A stretch of DNA of 64,000 nucleotides, taken from assembly GCF_000212395.1 (NCBI RefSeq), contig NC_015499.1:399501-463500 (forward strand). Direction: 5' to 3'. The position numbers were made by a program, and so were the translations under genes. Below, piece after piece: positions 49,867-58,750 of this stretch; position 1 is the stretch's first letter; every line of letters starts with the position of its first letter. The notes under the pieces were generated by a model. The model had not been told where the DNA came from and ran no database searches. It saw only the letters and a list, made by a program, of their open reading frames with translations. The stretch is from Thermodesulfobium narugense DSM 14796. GTDB lineage: Bacteria > Thermodesulfobiota > Thermodesulfobiia > Thermodesulfobiales > Thermodesulfobiaceae.

Positions 49867-52166
49867 AAATTAAAGTGTGCCCTTTTCAGATTCTCGTATC
49901 AAAGGAAAACAAAAAACCCTCAATACGTATAAATTGCTTAGATGAAAATGGCGAAAGGATAAAATTGTTTGATGATAGCTTCAAGCCAAGCTTTTACGTT
50001 CTTGTTGAGGGAAACAGTGAAAGGATAGAATCTGTTATTAGCTCTTCTCTTGGTGAGGGGATTAAGGAGTTTAAAGTAGAAAACAAGATATATTTAGGTG
50101 AAGATAAGAGATTTTATAGGATATATTTTGATTTCAATGAAGACAAGGACGTTCAGAGCGCAAAGTTTTTTAAAAAATTTAGGGAGTTTACCTTGTTTCA
50201 TCACGATTTGAGGCCAACAGTTCAGTATATTTTGGAAAAGAACATTACTTTTTGCTCTTTCAATGAGGTAGAAGTAGATAAATCTTCTGATGCATATAGG
50301 GTAGAAGGTAATTTTTCCTTCTTTAGCTATGATTATCCTGATTTTAGGTCTATGTCCTTTTACTTTTTGACGGATAGTAAGGTGCTAAATCCTGATCCTG
50401 AGATCAACAAAATTATTTATATATCCATATTTTCCAATGAAGGGCCAATAACCTTTGAGGGGGACGAAAAGGATATCTTTGAGGGATTTTTGACATTTGT
50501 CAAACGCTACAAGCCAAGCATTATATACACTTTTAACGTTGGTCAGGATGATTTTGACTTCATGACGAAAAGGGCAAAAAACTTAGGACTTAATCTAAAA
50601 TTTGAAGATAGCACACCTACTAAGGGTCAGTTCGGTTTTATTCAAATAGACTCTATAGTAATATTCGATCTCTTTCAATATGCCCAAACTTTATATGATC
50701 TTAAACAAAAAGAACTAAAAAAGGTTTTAGAATTTTTGAATATTGCTTCCCAAAAAGACTACATTCTGGATCAAATCGAGCTGGTAAAGGCTATTGAAGT
50801 TTTAGATGCTGAAAGGTTATCAAGACATTGTAAATATTCTGCAAAATCCATCTTTGATCTTGGGGAGTTAACCCATCAGTTGTATTTTTCTCTATCTCAA
50901 ATTACGTTTATGCCACTTGATGTTGTGATATTTGCCCCTACTGGGTTTAGGGTTGAAGGGCTCTTTATGAAAAAGAGTTATTTGCAAAATATGATCGTAT
51001 TGCCGAAAAAACGGCACCTTAGCGATTCTTATGAAGGAGGAATAGTTCTAAGGACATCTCCTGGGGTGTATAAAGATGTAGTAGTACTAGACTTCAAGAG
51101 CATGCTTCCATCCATCATGATAAGATACAACATTTCATTTGATACGTTTGTCGAAGAAGGCTGTGATGAAGAGTGTTTTAAGTCCCCTAAGAATGCATAT
51201 AAGTTTAGAAAGAGTCCGGACGGATTCTATAAAAAAATCCTTCAGGAACTAATTTTCGAAAGGGATAGAATAAAAAAGAGTATGGATAATTTTCCAAAGT
51301 CTTCGAAAGAGTATATCTTTCTAAACGCTAAGCAAAAGACTTTGAAGATAATCACAAATGCTTGTTACGGATATGCAGGATGGCAAAGTGCCAGGTGGTT
51401 TAAGAAAGAGATTGCCGAGGCTACTTCTGAGTGGGGCAGAAAGACTTTAATAGACGCAATTGACCTGGCTACAAGTCTGGGTCTTGAGATTATATATGGC
51501 GACACGGACAGCCTTTTTGTAAAGGAAAGCGAAAATATTAGTAAATTTCTTTCTGAGCTAAAACTAAAAGGCGAGATTATTAAAGTTGACGAAGTCTTTA
51601 GGTCAATTGTTTTTACAGAGGCAAAGAAGAAATATGCAGGAATCAACGATTCTGGAGAGCTTGTTTTGGTCGGCTTTGAGGGAGTTCACGGCGACGTTCC
51701 AGAAATTGTTAGGATTGTACAAGAAAGAATTTTGAGATCTATTTTGAATTTTGAAGGTTTTGATGCTGCTATAGAAATTTTACAAGGCGAGATAGAAAAG
51801 TTGAGAAAAAATGAATATCCTCTATTATCTTTTGTAATTTATAAGGCTGTTAATAAAAATATAAGCTCATATGAGGTAAAGGCCCCCCATGTTGAGGCTG
51901 CTAAAAAGTATATCCAGATGGGATTTAAGCTAAGATCGGATAACATTATAGGATACGTAATTACAAAGGGCACTGGAGCGATTAACTCAAGGGCTTTGCC
52001 TTATATTTATTTGAGAGTTGAGGATGTGGATATTGATTATTATATAAAAAATTTGCTTGTTCCCTCTGTTTCAAGAATTCTGTATAGCGTTTTTGGCAAG
52101 AAAGTTGTCTTCAAAAATGACAAATTAATTGTAGAAGGCGACAAAAAAGATTATCTTTTTAATTAG
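49863..52166 (+). CDS. polB: Family B DNA polymerase with degenerate exonuclease domain
   Basis: This 767-residue polymerase has motif A VLDFKSMLPSIM (Asp410), motif B KIITNACYGYAGW, and motif C IIYGDTDSLFV. KKKYAG follows, so the polymerase core looks active. In the exonuclease domain the ExoI position (FRSMSFYFLTDS, near 161-172) lacks the FDIE acids. ExoII keeps a FNVGQDDFD pattern, and ExoIII reads YSAKSIFD where Y...D is expected. Proofreading is therefore probably lost. The ATG at 49863 overlaps the hydrolase stop. This archaeal-like polymerase in a bacterium may serve in repair or translesion synthesis. Confidence 0.88.
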   Translation: MKIKVCPFQILVSKENKKPSIRINCLDENGERIKLFDDSFKPSFYVLVEGNSERIESVISSSLGEGIKEFKVENKIYLGEDKRFYRIYFDFNEDKDVQSAKFFKKFREFTLFHHDLRPTVQYILEKNITFCSFNEVEVDKSSDAYRVEGNFSFFSYDYPDFRSMSFYFLTDSKVLNPDPEINKIIYISIFSNEGPITFEGDEKDIFEGFLTFVKRYKPSIIYTFNVGQDDFDFMTKRAKNLGLNLKFEDSTPTKGQFGFIQIDSIVIFDLFQYAQTLYDLKQKELKKVLEFLNIASQKDYILDQIELVKAIEVLDAERLSRHCKYSAKSIFDLGELTHQLYFSLSQITFMPLDVVIFAPTGFRVEGLFMKKSYLQNMIVLPKKRHLSDSYEGGIVLRTSPGVYKDVVVLDFKSMLPSIMIRYNISFDTFVEEGCDEECFKSPKNAYKFRKSPDGFYKKILQELIFERDRIKKSMDNFPKSSKEYIFLNAKQKTLKIITNACYGYAGWQSARWFKKEIAEATSEWGRKTLIDAIDLATSLGLEIIYGDTDSLFVKESENISKFLSELKLKGEIIKVDEVFRSIVFTEAKKKYAGINDSGELVLVGFEGVHGDVPEIVRIVQERILRSILNFEGFDAAIEILQGEIEKLRKNEYPLLSFVIYKAVNKNISSYEVKAPHVEAAKKYIQMGFKLRSDNIIGYVITKGTGAINSRALPYIYLRVEDVDIDYYIKNLLVPSVSRILYSVFGKKVVFKNDKLIVEGDKKDYLFN

Positions 52167-52225
52167 TAATTTAGCTATAATTAAATTTACTTGGAATTAA
52201 AAATTTTAAGAGGTGGTTAGAGTAA

Positions 52226-52573
52226 ATGTATATAAAGATGTTGAAATCTAAGATTCATAGGGCAAGGGTAACCGATACAAATCTTAACTATGAGGGAAGC
52301 ATAAGCATAGACAAAGCTTTACTTGATGAGTCAGGCATAGTGCCAGGTCAGGCGGTAAGCATATTTAACCTTAATAATGGGAAGCGTTTTGAAACCTATG
52401 TTATTGAGGGCGAAAGGAATTCTGGAAAGATAAGTCTGAACGGTGCTGCGGCAAGGCTTGCTGAACCAGGCGATTTGGTTATTATCGTGGCATACTGCTG
52501 GATTGATGAAAAGGAACTAAAAGATTTTGTTACAAAGATTGTTCACGTGGATGAAAAAAATAAAATAGTATGA
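52226..52573 (+). CDS. panD: Aspartate 1-decarboxylase proenzyme
   Basis: This 115-residue PanD has the family N-terminus [25 protein letters not shown], shown here in part, with the Gly-Ser autocleavage site in YEGSISID that generates the pyruvoyl cofactor. [17 protein letters not shown] is also conserved. It makes beta-alanine for pantothenate and CoA. The start could be ATG 52226 or ATG 52238, the latter giving the usual N-terminus. The stop overlaps the next gene by four bases. Confidence 0.95.
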   Translation: MYIKMLKSKIHRARVTDTNLNYEGSISIDKALLDESGIVPGQAVSIFNLNNGKRFETYVIEGERNSGKISLNGAAARLAEPGDLVIIVAYCWIDEKELKDFVTKIVHVDEKNKIV

Positions 52574-53280
52574 GCGAGATAGATCAGCAGGAATTAAGAA
52601 AATACATAAGAAAAAACTCGCTATTAATAGCGATTGTATCAGTATTTTTTACTGTTATTCTATTTTTGTCTGATTATTTAGATCAGGGGCCAATGTTTAA
52701 ACTGATAATATTGTCCCTTTCAATACTTGCTATAATTTTAATTCTTTCTAGAGCTTATAAGAATAGAAACATGAGCTTTATTTCAGACAACCTCAGAACA
52801 AAGCCTTATAGGATTACTGAAGAACTTGGTAAAGAATTAGAAACGATACCAGAAAATTCTTTGGTATATACTCATTTTCCAGGAAAATATGGCGATATAT
52901 TATATTTACTGGTAATTTTAGGTTCTGGCATTTATATTATAAACGTGTGCTACACTAAAGGCTCTTTTTCGATAAAGAACAATGAATTTTTTTTGGACAA
53001 CGCTAAACCAAAAAGAGATATATTGACAATGAGTTTGAAAAACAAAGTTTGGTTGGAAGAAGAAATTAGAAAGAATCTAAAAGTTGATGTAAACGTTTTT
53101 TCGCTGATTGTTTTTGTTAACTCGGATATTAATGGCGTTTTTGAGTTAAATAATGTATATTTGATGAACAGGGAAAGCTTGGCAAACTTTTTGAAAGCTA
53201 AAAGGGATTTTCAAATAAACATAAAAGATATTTCAAAGTTATTGAGGAAGATTGTAGAAAAATATAGCCTGAAGGAGTAG
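52570..53280 (+). CDS. Membrane-anchored NERD-like protein, catalytic residues replaced
   Basis: This 236-residue protein has two hydrophobic helices near the start ([16 protein letters not shown] and [15 protein letters not shown]), then a domain like the nuclease-related NERD fold. [14 protein letters not shown] corresponds to G-V-IEVKNWKG, and [18 protein letters not shown] to the later block. In active NERD domains the Glu and Lys of EVK are catalytic; here they are Asn and Cys. It may bind DNA or a partner without cutting. It lies in an operon-like run with panD and a V4R protein. Confidence 0.55.
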   Translation: MSEIDQQELRKYIRKNSLLIAIVSVFFTVILFLSDYLDQGPMFKLIILSLSILAIILILSRAYKNRNMSFISDNLRTKPYRITEELGKELETIPENSLVYTHFPGKYGDILYLLVILGSGIYIINVCYTKGSFSIKNNEFFLDNAKPKRDILTMSLKNKVWLEEEIRKNLKVDVNVFSLIVFVNSDINGVFELNNVYLMNRESLANFLKAKRDFQINIKDISKLLRKIVEKYSLKE

Positions 53281-53286
53281 ATAAAC

Positions 53287-53826
53287 ATGAAAAGCGATGA
53301 AAATGTTGAACAGAGCATAATTGATAAAATTGGCAATGTCGACGCTGGGAGACCAAATCTTGGACTTTTGATGCCTGTATTTATGTATAGGTTTTTCTTT
53401 ATTTCTATTCAGGAGAAACTAAAGGAGAGATTTGGGCAAAGCGAAGCTGATAGGATTTTGTTCGATGCAGGATTTTTGGCTGGAAATGAATTTTGTGAAA
53501 CATTTATTTCTAGCGAAGGTGACGTAAAAAAGTTTTTAGTATCTTTGCAGACAGCTTTCAAGGAACAAAGGCTTGGGGTATTGCAATTAGAGGATATGGA
53601 TTTGAATTCTTTGTACTTTGAGATAAGTATTTTAGAAGATGTTTATTGTTCTGGAGTTGAACATTCTGATCGCTTTGTTTGCAGCATGTGCGAGGGGTTT
53701 TTGGCTGGGATATTTAGTTTTTATTTCAAAAGAATTTTTGAGGCCAAAGAATTAGAGGCGTGGACTGGAACTAATCCAAAAAGTACTTTTGAGTTGAAAC
53801 CAAAGAAACTGAAAAAAACTTCTTAA
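53287..53826 (+). CDS. V4R/DUF2507-like domain protein
   Basis: In this 179-residue protein the pattern AGFLAGNEFCETF, LQLEDMDLNSLYFEIS, then EGFLAGIFSFYFKRIFEAKELEAW is typical of the V4R (4-vinyl reductase) / DUF2507 fold, which binds small ligands and is related to haem-NO domains. The usual cysteines near the end (C...G...C.F) are replaced. It ends on the first base of the RNase HIII start. Role unknown, possibly ligand sensing. Confidence 0.65.
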   Translation: MKSDENVEQSIIDKIGNVDAGRPNLGLLMPVFMYRFFFISIQEKLKERFGQSEADRILFDAGFLAGNEFCETFISSEGDVKKFLVSLQTAFKEQRLGVLQLEDMDLNSLYFEISILEDVYCSGVEHSDRFVCSMCEGFLAGIFSFYFKRIFEAKELEAWTGTNPKSTFELKPKKLKKTS

Positions 53827-54734
53827 TGCTTGATATAGAACTTGAGAGGATAATAGAAAAGCTTAAACTCTGTGGCTTTTTGATTAAAGATACCAAAACA
53901 ATCCAGTACGGAGTTCAGTTAAAAGTTCTGTTTGGAGAAGAAGAGGCAGTGGTAAGGTTTTATGGGAGCAAGAAAGCTGGCTTAAAACTGGATACGTCTT
54001 TAATAAAAAGCGATGAATTAAGAAATAAAGTTAAATCTTGTTTTGGGAATGTGGTCAGACAAAGTTTAATATTTCAAAAATTGGACGATAAGTTTGACTT
54101 TTATATCGGATCTGATGAAAGCGGAAAAGGGGATTACTTTGGGCCACTGGTTGTTGCTGGGGTAGAAATGACAGGTGACAATCTGAGATCTTTAGAAAGT
54201 AGCGGCATTAAAGATAGTAAAGCATTAAATGAGGAGAGGATTTTTTGTCTTGAATCTGAAATTATTAACTCTAAAGTTTTATATAAAAGAATAACTTTGT
54301 TGCCCGAGAAATATAATAACATGTACGAATTTTACAAATCTAAAAATGCAAATTTGAATGATATTCTTGCAAGGCTTCATTTTGAAACAATAAGTTATTT
54401 TCTGGATGAAAAGAGTAGTTTTAAAGTGGTGGTGGATAAATTTTCTGTCAATAGCGGGTTAGAAAAGAAATTTTTAAAATATAAGAACGTAAAATTTTTT
54501 GAGGTAGTGAGGGCTGAAAGCGAATTTTTGTTTGTGGCTGCCGCCTCAATTTTGGCTCGTGCAGAGTTTTTGAGACAGATGAAAAGACTTTCTGATGAAG
54601 TGGGGGTCAAACTAAAAAGGGGGAGCGTAAACGTTAAAGATATTGCGCAAAAAATTGTTGAACAATATGGTTTAAATGGCTTGAAAAAGGTTGCAAAATT
54701 ACATTTTAAGATTACAAGGGAACTAAAACTTTGA
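53826..54734 (+). CDS. rnhC: Ribonuclease HIII
   Basis: This 302-residue enzyme has an N-terminal TBP-like substrate-binding domain (about 1-90) and a catalytic domain with GSDESGKGDYFGPLVVAG (Asp-Glu pair), SSGIKDSKALNEERI (Asp), LARLHFETISYFL and AAASILARAEFLR. It removes RNA from RNA-DNA hybrids. The N-terminal domain separates HIII from HII. It overlaps the next gene by four bases. Confidence 0.93.
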   Translation: MLDIELERIIEKLKLCGFLIKDTKTIQYGVQLKVLFGEEEAVVRFYGSKKAGLKLDTSLIKSDELRNKVKSCFGNVVRQSLIFQKLDDKFDFYIGSDESGKGDYFGPLVVAGVEMTGDNLRSLESSGIKDSKALNEERIFCLESEIINSKVLYKRITLLPEKYNNMYEFYKSKNANLNDILARLHFETISYFLDEKSSFKVVVDKFSVNSGLEKKFLKYKNVKFFEVVRAESEFLFVAAASILARAEFLRQMKRLSDEVGVKLKRGSVNVKDIAQKIVEQYGLNGLKKVAKLHFKITRELKL

Positions 54735-55516
54735 AAACCGTTGAATTAAACGTACTAGCAAGTTCTAGTAGTGGCAATTCTACTTTATTAAGAATGGGTG
54801 GTTATACTTTTTTGATAGATATAGGGGTTAACTGCTCTTATCTTAAAAGGTCCTTAGAAAGTTTACATCTTAGAGTTGAAGATATTGACGCAGTATTTAT
54901 TACCCACGAGCATGCTGATCACGTAAGAGGGTTGGAAGTTTTTGCCAGAAATTATTGTAATATTCCTGTTTTTATTAGAGAAAAGTGCTTTAATGAAGTT
55001 TTAAAAAGAGTTGAAAGCAGGAATTGTTTTCAAATATTGACTGACGAGGTAAAGTTTGACAATGTAAAAGTTTCCTTCTTTTCAACGCCTCACGACGCAA
55101 TAGACCCAATTGGCTATGAGTTTTCTTGCAGGGATTTTTGCTTTTCTTATATTACCGATCTTGGTGAAGTTACGTCTGACGTAAAGTGTGCAATTGATAA
55201 ATCTGATCTTTTAGTTCTTGAGTCAAACCATGATATTGAAATGTTGAAAAACGGATCCTATCCTTATTATCTGAAAAAAAGAATTCTTTCTTCAAACGGA
55301 CACTTGTCCAATAAGGATGCAGCACTTGCACTTTTGAATTCTAAGATAAAAAAGAGAAATATCGTGCTTGCTCACTTGAGCGAAAAGAACAACTCTCTTG
55401 AAATTTTGAAAAAGACTTATAGAGAAATTTTGGGAAAGACAAAATTACCCTTTAGAATTAAGATTGCAAGGCCAAGAGATATAGTTGGATTAAAGGTCAA
55501 CTTGCCGCCCTATTAG
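54731..55516 (+). CDS. MBL-fold metallohydrolase (YycJ/WalJ-like)
   Basis: This 261-residue beta-lactamase-fold protein has ASSSSGNST at the start and the metal motif [12 protein letters not shown]. The order SSSSGNS, then THEHADH is that of YycJ/WalJ, a predicted 5'-exonuclease-like phosphodiesterase. A later His in [10 protein letters not shown] matches the family. The start is TTG 54731, overlapping rnhC. A role in nucleic-acid processing fits the neighbouring RNase HIII and polymerase. Confidence 0.88.
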   Translation: MKTVELNVLASSSSGNSTLLRMGGYTFLIDIGVNCSYLKRSLESLHLRVEDIDAVFITHEHADHVRGLEVFARNYCNIPVFIREKCFNEVLKRVESRNCFQILTDEVKFDNVKVSFFSTPHDAIDPIGYEFSCRDFCFSYITDLGEVTSDVKCAIDKSDLLVLESNHDIEMLKNGSYPYYLKKRILSSNGHLSNKDAALALLNSKIKKRNIVLAHLSEKNNSLEILKKTYREILGKTKLPFRIKIARPRDIVGLKVNLPPY

Positions 55517-55827
55517 CTTATTTCTCTATTTTTTTCATAGGCACTTAGGTCTAAAAAGCCATGTCCTGATAATAGAAATACAATGTTTTTTTCCTTTTTC
55601 TCCTCTTTTGCTTTGATAGCTTCATCTATAGCTTTTTTTATTGCATGAGCAGATTCGGGGGCAGGAGTTATCCCTTCTGTTTTGGCAAAGATCTTTGCGG
55701 CCTCAAATATGCTTCTTTGATCGTAGTGACACGCTTCAATTATTTTGTTTTTGTAAAGATTGCTGATTATTGGAGCCATTCCATGATATCTTAATCCTCC
55801 TGCATGAATTGGAAGAGGAACAAAATA
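55513..55827 (-). pseudogene. 3' fragment of trpB2 (tryptophan synthase beta-like)
   Basis: The minus-strand frame gives [19 protein letters not shown], then [20 protein letters not shown] text ([16 protein letters not shown]) and [14 protein letters not shown], the C-terminal quarter of a TrpB2 subunit. Upstream an in-frame stop (55828-55830) ends the match, and the catalytic Lys and PLP sites are missing. It is a leftover after deletion. It ends four bases into the convergent MBL gene. Confidence 0.82.
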
Positions 55828-56021
55828 TTAAACTATTACCTATTATACCTTATCAGCATTTAACTTTTGTCTTGAAGATAACTTTATAAATTAACTCTAT
55901 GTTGATTAAAAGTAATATAACATTCCATGATAAAATTAGCAAATTACAATTTTAAATTGCTTTTAGTTTAATTTTATTGATATTTTGAATTTTATATTAT
56001 AATAAATTTTAATAAATTATT

Positions 56022-56519
56022 ATGAAGGCTATAAAAAAGTTTAGATATAGATTTATGGGAGAACTTAATGATAGGGGTGTTTTGATGGATGATGAAAATA
56101 TGAGAGTAGAGTGGACCCCTGATTTTGAAACAGGCATAGAAATTATTGATGCCCAGCACAAAAAGCTTTTTGAAAACATAAATGAATTATTAGATTCATG
56201 TGAGAAGGGTGAGGCAAAAGAGGGAGTAATTAAGATATTTAACTTTTTAGAGAAATACGTAATATTTCACTTTGGCACAGAGGAAGATCTTATGATTAAG
56301 TATAGGTATCCAAACTACTACCAACACAGGATGCTTCACGATAGGTTTATTATTGATATGAATGGTCTCAAGAGGGAATTTTTGAAAAATGGTATAAGCG
56401 ATAGCTTTCTTTTATTAATAAAGCATTTTGTTATTGATTGGTTAAAGTATCATATAGGCGGTGAAGATAAGAGGTTGGGGATTTATTTGATGAGATTTCC
56501 AGAAATTGTACACAGTTAA
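56022..56519 (+). CDS. Bacteriohemerythrin
   Basis: This 165-residue protein has the four-helix iron-binding pattern: WTPDFETGIEIIDAQHKKLF, HFGTEEDLM, YYQHRMLHDRF and WLKYHIGGEDKRLG, giving the His/Glu/Asp set for a di-iron oxygen site. It binds or senses O2. The ATG at 56022 has no ribosome site; ATG 56085 follows GGGG by seven bases and may be the true start, giving 144 residues. It lies 16 bases before a GGDEF-like gene, so an oxygen-signal pair is possible. Confidence 0.88.
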   Translation: MKAIKKFRYRFMGELNDRGVLMDDENMRVEWTPDFETGIEIIDAQHKKLFENINELLDSCEKGEAKEGVIKIFNFLEKYVIFHFGTEEDLMIKYRYPNYYQHRMLHDRFIIDMNGLKREFLKNGISDSFLLLIKHFVIDWLKYHIGGEDKRLGIYLMRFPEIVHS

Positions 56520-56534
56520 TTTACGTGATTAGTT

Positions 56535-57815
56535 ATGTTGCTACCTTTAAAAGTTTTATATATTGATTTAACTAAAACTTTTAATGTTCAGATATCTAAT
56601 TTGGTTGCAAACAACGTTGAGACTCTTGAAACGTGCACAAAATCTCAAGATATTTTCATAAAAATAGGTGAATTTAGACCAGATCTGGTAATATTTAGGT
56701 CGAAAAATAATTCAGAAATTCCGATTATTGTAAATAAAATTAAAAAGGATTTTCCTGATATCTTTTTGTTATTGCTTCTTGGAAGAGGAATTAATTTAAA
56801 ATTTAGCACTAATATTAGCTTTTACTATGTGGATGAAAACTTCAATCAACTAACCTTTTTGGACTTTTTCTTTAACCTTGCCAAAGAAATTAATCAACAG
56901 AAGATGATAGTCTCTGATCTAAAATTCTATAAAGAAATCTCTTTTAATATCCAAAATTTTGTTTTTGTCTGTCAATTTGATGAAATTGTTTTTATGAATA
57001 AAAATCTCCTAAATTATATTGGTCTTTCAAGTTTAAGTGAATTTAACGAAAAAAATCTCGATATATATGACTTTTTCTATCCTGAGGAAAAAAGTTTATA
57101 TAAAGGCGAGGGGTTGAAGGAATGGCTTGTAAGTATTAGAAATAGGGGCAATAAGAAAAATGAAAACGTTGTTTTTTTGAAAAATAGCGTTTTGTTAAAA
57201 GAATTTTCTATTGAACCCTTTTGGTTGGATTATTCAGAGATAAAAGATGGCGAAATAGTAGTTATTTCTTTGTTCAGAATGTCAAACTTGGATAAATATA
57301 GGAACTTTAAAATTATTAAAAGAGTGAGAAACCCTATCACCAACCTGTACGACAAAAAGGTCTTCCTTGAAGAATTAAAGAAGGAAACTCAAAGATCAAT
57401 AAGATATAAGAGACCTCTTAGTTTAATTTTCTTGTCTAACGACAATTACAATAGCATTTACTCTAAATTTGGCAAAGAAATAGCCCACAGAGTCTTGAGA
57501 GAGTTTTGCAACAGGATTAACGATTCGATAAGAAGTCTTGACTTGTTTTGTAGTTATTCGAAAAATAAGTTTACTATACTTTGCCCTGAAACAGATGTCT
57601 TTGGTGCACTGTTCGTTGCTAAGAGAATTAGAACTATGATAACATCTGAAACCTTTTCGCATGGGGAAAATCTTGAATGCACCCTTGGCGTAACTCAATA
57701 TCAACCACAAGAAGATATTGATATATTTGTACAAAGAGCAATAGAAGCGTGGAATAAATCCAAACAAAGCGGCGGAAAGAACATAGAAACAATACTGGTA
57801 CCAATTAATTACTAA
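56535..57815 (+). CDS. Response-regulator-like protein with degenerate GGDEF domain
   Basis: In this 426-residue protein the N-terminus (VLYIDLTKTFNVQISNLV, DLVIFRSKN) resembles a receiver fold without the phosphorylatable Asp. A PAS-like middle (FVFVCQFDEIVFMNKNLLNYI) follows, then a GGDEF-family domain (IRYKRPLSLIFLSND, LGVTQYQ, EAWNKSKQSGGKN). The active-site loop reads YSKNKF instead of GGDEF, so it should not make c-di-GMP; it may bind GTP or c-di-GMP as a regulator. The pairing with bacteriohemerythrin suggests oxygen-linked control. Confidence 0.75.
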   Translation: MLLPLKVLYIDLTKTFNVQISNLVANNVETLETCTKSQDIFIKIGEFRPDLVIFRSKNNSEIPIIVNKIKKDFPDIFLLLLLGRGINLKFSTNISFYYVDENFNQLTFLDFFFNLAKEINQQKMIVSDLKFYKEISFNIQNFVFVCQFDEIVFMNKNLLNYIGLSSLSEFNEKNLDIYDFFYPEEKSLYKGEGLKEWLVSIRNRGNKKNENVVFLKNSVLLKEFSIEPFWLDYSEIKDGEIVVISLFRMSNLDKYRNFKIIKRVRNPITNLYDKKVFLEELKKETQRSIRYKRPLSLIFLSNDNYNSIYSKFGKEIAHRVLREFCNRINDSIRSLDLFCSYSKNKFTILCPETDVFGALFVAKRIRTMITSETFSHGENLECTLGVTQYQPQEDIDIFVQRAIEAWNKSKQSGGKNIETILVPINY

Positions 57816-57852
57816 ATTGCTCTAAGGCGCTTTATGAACACCTTAGAGCAAT
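57816..57852. terminator. Perfect 12-bp hairpin between convergent genes
   Basis: ATTGCTCTAAGG and CCTTAGAGCAAT are exact complements around a 13-base loop. It lies between the ends of the GGDEF-like gene and rubrerythrin. There is no strong T-tract, but position and length make a bidirectional terminator likely. Confidence 0.6.
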
Positions 57853-57863
57853 ATGGGAAAATA

Positions 57864-58436
57864 TTAATAGGGTTCTGAAAAGAGTTCGAAATAAGCTTGT
57901 GGGTGTAAGCAGCTTGGACAAGTTTGTGGTGCTTCGATTCCTTCGTGAAGATAGCCGCAATTTCTACATTTCCAAACAGTTTTTACTGTTTTCTTGAAGA
58001 CTTCATTGTTTTGAACGTTTGTGTAGAGTTTTCTATATCTTCTTTCATGGGCTGCCTCAACTTTGGCTATATTCCTAAATAACGTAGCTATTTCAGGGAA
58101 ACCTTCCTTTTCTGCAACTTCTGCTGCCTGAGGATATAATACTGTATGTTCTAGGTGTTCTCCTTCTGCTGCGGCTTTGAGGTTCTCTAGTGTAGTGCCT
58201 ATTACACCAGCTGGGTAAGAAGCTGTAATTTCAACATCGCCGCCCTCAAGGAAGCTAAAAAATCTCTTGGCGTGCTCTTTCTCATTTTCTGCAGTTTCCA
58301 AAAAAATTGCAGCAATTTGCTCGTACCCTTCCTTTTTCGCCTGTGAAGCAAAAAAAGTATACCTTGTTCTTGCCTGGGATTCGCCTGCAAACGAAGCAAG
58401 AAGATTTTTTTCTGTTTTGGTGCCCTTTACACTCAT
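57864..58436 (-). CDS. rbr: Rubrerythrin
   Basis: This 190-residue protein has a di-iron four-helix domain (GESQARTRYTFFA, ETAENEKEHAKRF, EVEAAHERRY-like VEAAHERRYRKL) and a C-terminal rubredoxin-type iron site (CRNCGYLHEG, CPSCLHPQ). It reduces hydrogen peroxide in anaerobes. The start is at 58436 after AGGAGG. The rubredoxin gene lies 12 bases upstream on the same strand as electron donor. Confidence 0.96.
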   Translation of the reverse strand: MSVKGTKTEKNLLASFAGESQARTRYTFFASQAKKEGYEQIAAIFLETAENEKEHAKRFFSFLEGGDVEITASYPAGVIGTTLENLKAAAEGEHLEHTVLYPQAAEVAEKEGFPEIATLFRNIAKVEAAHERRYRKLYTNVQNNEVFKKTVKTVWKCRNCGYLHEGIEAPQTCPSCLHPQAYFELFSEPY

Positions 58437-58448
58437 CTAGTTTACCTC

Positions 58449-58610
58449 CTAGTCCTGTTTTTTAAAATCAGACTTTGAAGCTCCACATACAGGGCATTGC
58501 CAGTCATCAGGTATTTGTTCGAAAGGAGTGTTTGGTGCTATTCCACCATCTGGGTCTCCAACGGCTGGATCGTATACATAACCACAAATTGTGCAAACAT
58601 ATTTATCCAT
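58449..58610 (-). CDS. rub: Rubredoxin
   Basis: This 53-residue protein has [20 protein letters not shown] and [14 protein letters not shown], supplying all four iron-binding cysteines. The ATG is at 58610 (minus) with AGGAGG upstream and the stop at 58449-58451. It passes electrons to rubrerythrin, whose gene follows at once. The short length makes it easy to miss. Confidence 0.95.
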   Translation of the reverse strand: MDKYVCTICGYVYDPAVGDPDGGIAPNTPFEQIPDDWQCPVCGASKSDFKKQD

Positions 58611-58627
58611 TCTAGTGTCCTCCTATA

Positions 58628-58643
58628 AATAATATCTATTATT
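58628..58643. promoter_or_regulatory. AT-rich palindrome upstream of the rubredoxin-rubrerythrin genes
   Basis: AATAATATCTATTATT is a perfect 7+7 palindrome, similar in style to PerR/Fur-type boxes. A peroxide-responsive operator is plausible. Confidence 0.35.
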
Positions 58644-58684
58644 ATATTATATTTTTTAGCATTTTTTATCGCTAAAGGTTCTAA

Positions 58685-58707
58685 ATCTTGATAAATAAAA
58701 CTTATTA
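58685..58707 (+). repeat. Direct repeat copy 1 flanking the propeller/Cys-rich gene pair
   Basis: The 23-base sequence starting ATCTTGATAA is repeated at 61027-61049 with two mismatches. The copies bracket the two minus-strand secreted-protein genes. Confidence 0.5.
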
Positions 58708-58750
58708 GAAAATTAAATTTTAATAATTTTTTATTTAAGCATAATTATGT

